Positions 14,469 to 15,170 of a stretch of 15,170 nucleotides of DNA are shown here, piece by piece. Numbering within the stretch: position 1 is the stretch's first letter; each line of letters opens with the position of its first letter. The DNA comes from Xanthobacteraceae bacterium (lineage in GTDB: Bacteria > Pseudomonadota > Alphaproteobacteria > Rhizobiales > Xanthobacteraceae): NCBI GenBank assembly GCA_030037185.1, contig JASHRR010000641.1:1-15170 (forward strand), read 5' to 3'. Below the pieces are notes generated by a model that saw only the letters and a program-made list of their open reading frames with translations, did no database searches and was not told where the DNA came from. A program made the position numbers and the translations under genes.

Positions 14469-15170
14469 ATGAATTGCTTACGGTTCTCTCGCAAGCTGTT
14501 GGCGTCAATCCTGCTAGGGGGCACTTCTCTTGCGTTCGCATGCGCAAATGCGCAAGCGGCTGCGCCGGCGCAGGCGTCGTGCCATCTTCAGTCGGCGGGC
14601 AACAAGATCAAGCGAGTGGTTTATCTCCAATTTGATAACGTCCATCTGCGGCGCGACAATCCCAACGTGCCGTCGGACCTTGAGCAGATGCCACACTTAC
14701 TCAACTTCCTGCTCGACAACGGTACAGTCAGCGGCAGTCATTTCACGCCGCTCATTTCCCACACCGCGCATGACATCGTGACGTCGCTGACCGGCGTCTA
14801 TGGCGACCGGTTCGGCTGGGCGATCGCCAACAGTTACGGCTTTTTCCGCGCCAACGGATCCGTCGGCTTCCAGAGCTCGTTTCTGTACTGGACCGGGCAG
14901 TCCGCGGACGGCAATCCGCAGATGCTGAATGAGTTGGGCAAGATCGCGCCGGCCCCGTGGGTGCCCTGGACCCGGGCGGGCTGCGACGTCGGCGCGTTCT
15001 CGACCGCCAACATCGAGTTCGAAAGCATTCCCGCCGACGTTATCACCGTGTACGGCGCGGGTTCGCCGGAAGCAAACGAGGCCAATTCCAACTTCGACAA
15101 AGCGGTTGCCGACTTTGAAGGCATCTCCATCCACTGCGCCCAGAACAGCCCGCTATGCGCTGCGGCCGGC
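14469..15170 (+). CDS. Secreted alkaline-phosphatase-fold protein (3' end outside the window)
   Basis: The frame stays open to the last base: 234 residues are visible. The start is well supported: ATG at 14469 with GGAG 6 bp upstream, then a signal peptide (MNCLRFSRKLLASILLGGTSLAFACANAQA). The mature part begins a fold like the alkaline phosphatase/phosphodiesterase superfamily: VVYLQFDNVH (50-59), with D56 a likely metal ligand. About 40 residues later comes LISHTAHDIVTSLTGVYGDRFG (95-116), where S97 or T99 would be the nucleophile and TGVYGDRFG matches the usual TG.yP..hG turn. Four cysteines lie in the visible mature part. I cannot name a substrate. It probably stands alone, with a 16-bp palindrome upstream. 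Confidence 0.7.
   Translation, partial: MNCLRFSRKLLASILLGGTSLAFACANAQAAAPAQASCHLQSAGNKIKRVVYLQFDNVHLRRDNPNVPSDLEQMPHLLNFLLDNGTVSGSHFTPLISHTAHDIVTSLTGVYGDRFGWAIANSYGFFRANGSVGFQSSFLYWTGQSADGNPQMLNELGKIAPAPWVPWTRAGCDVGAFSTANIEFESIPADVITVYGAGSPEANEANSNFDKAVADFEGISIHCAQNSPLCAAAG

Overview
The window looks like a chromosomal segment of a GC-rich alphaproteobacterium, most likely in or near Bradyrhizobium. This rests on codon use, on the set of families (single glucokinase, MltB-type transglycosylase, Dps, MFS_3 exporter), and on a sigma-EcfG-like promoter pattern upstream of dps. The species assignment is inference. No tRNA, rRNA, CRISPR array or intact mobile element was seen.

Layout. Positions 1-2143 hold a tandem pair of metal-dependent amidohydrolases; the first is cut by the window edge. 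They align without gaps at an offset of 1240 bp and share about 79% of residues. A small secreted four-cysteine protein lies convergent to them (2167-2514, minus). Positions 2666-6272 form the most distinctive block. It contains a EutA-type actin-fold ATPase (minus) with histidine-rich tails at both ends. Divergent from it, 80 bp away, is a HupE/UreJ-type membrane protein (plus). Convergent to that is a bicupin protein (minus). No ethanolamine ammonia-lyase genes (eutB, eutC) are visible, so the client of the EutA-like protein is unknown. The histidine-rich tails next to a HupE/UreJ protein suggest a nickel/cobalt or cobalamin link.

Positions 6790-9875 carry glucokinase (glk), an MltB-family lytic transglycosylase with a 9-bp inverted repeat just upstream, and a small ribbon-helix-helix-like protein with a helical tail. 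Positions 10043-13762 carry a 77-residue hypothetical protein, an MFS exporter, about 1 kb without an intact gene that contains an eroded IS110-type transposase fragment, and dps. Positions 13763-15170 hold the dps control region, a possible 57-residue small protein, and the start of a secreted alkaline-phosphatase-fold protein that runs off the window end.

Most genes here look like single transcription units separated by long intergenic stretches (380-1000 bp). Only the amidohydrolase pair and the eutA/hupE-like divergent pair are tightly packed. The best candidate for a poorly described system is the EutA-like / HupE-like / bicupin group.
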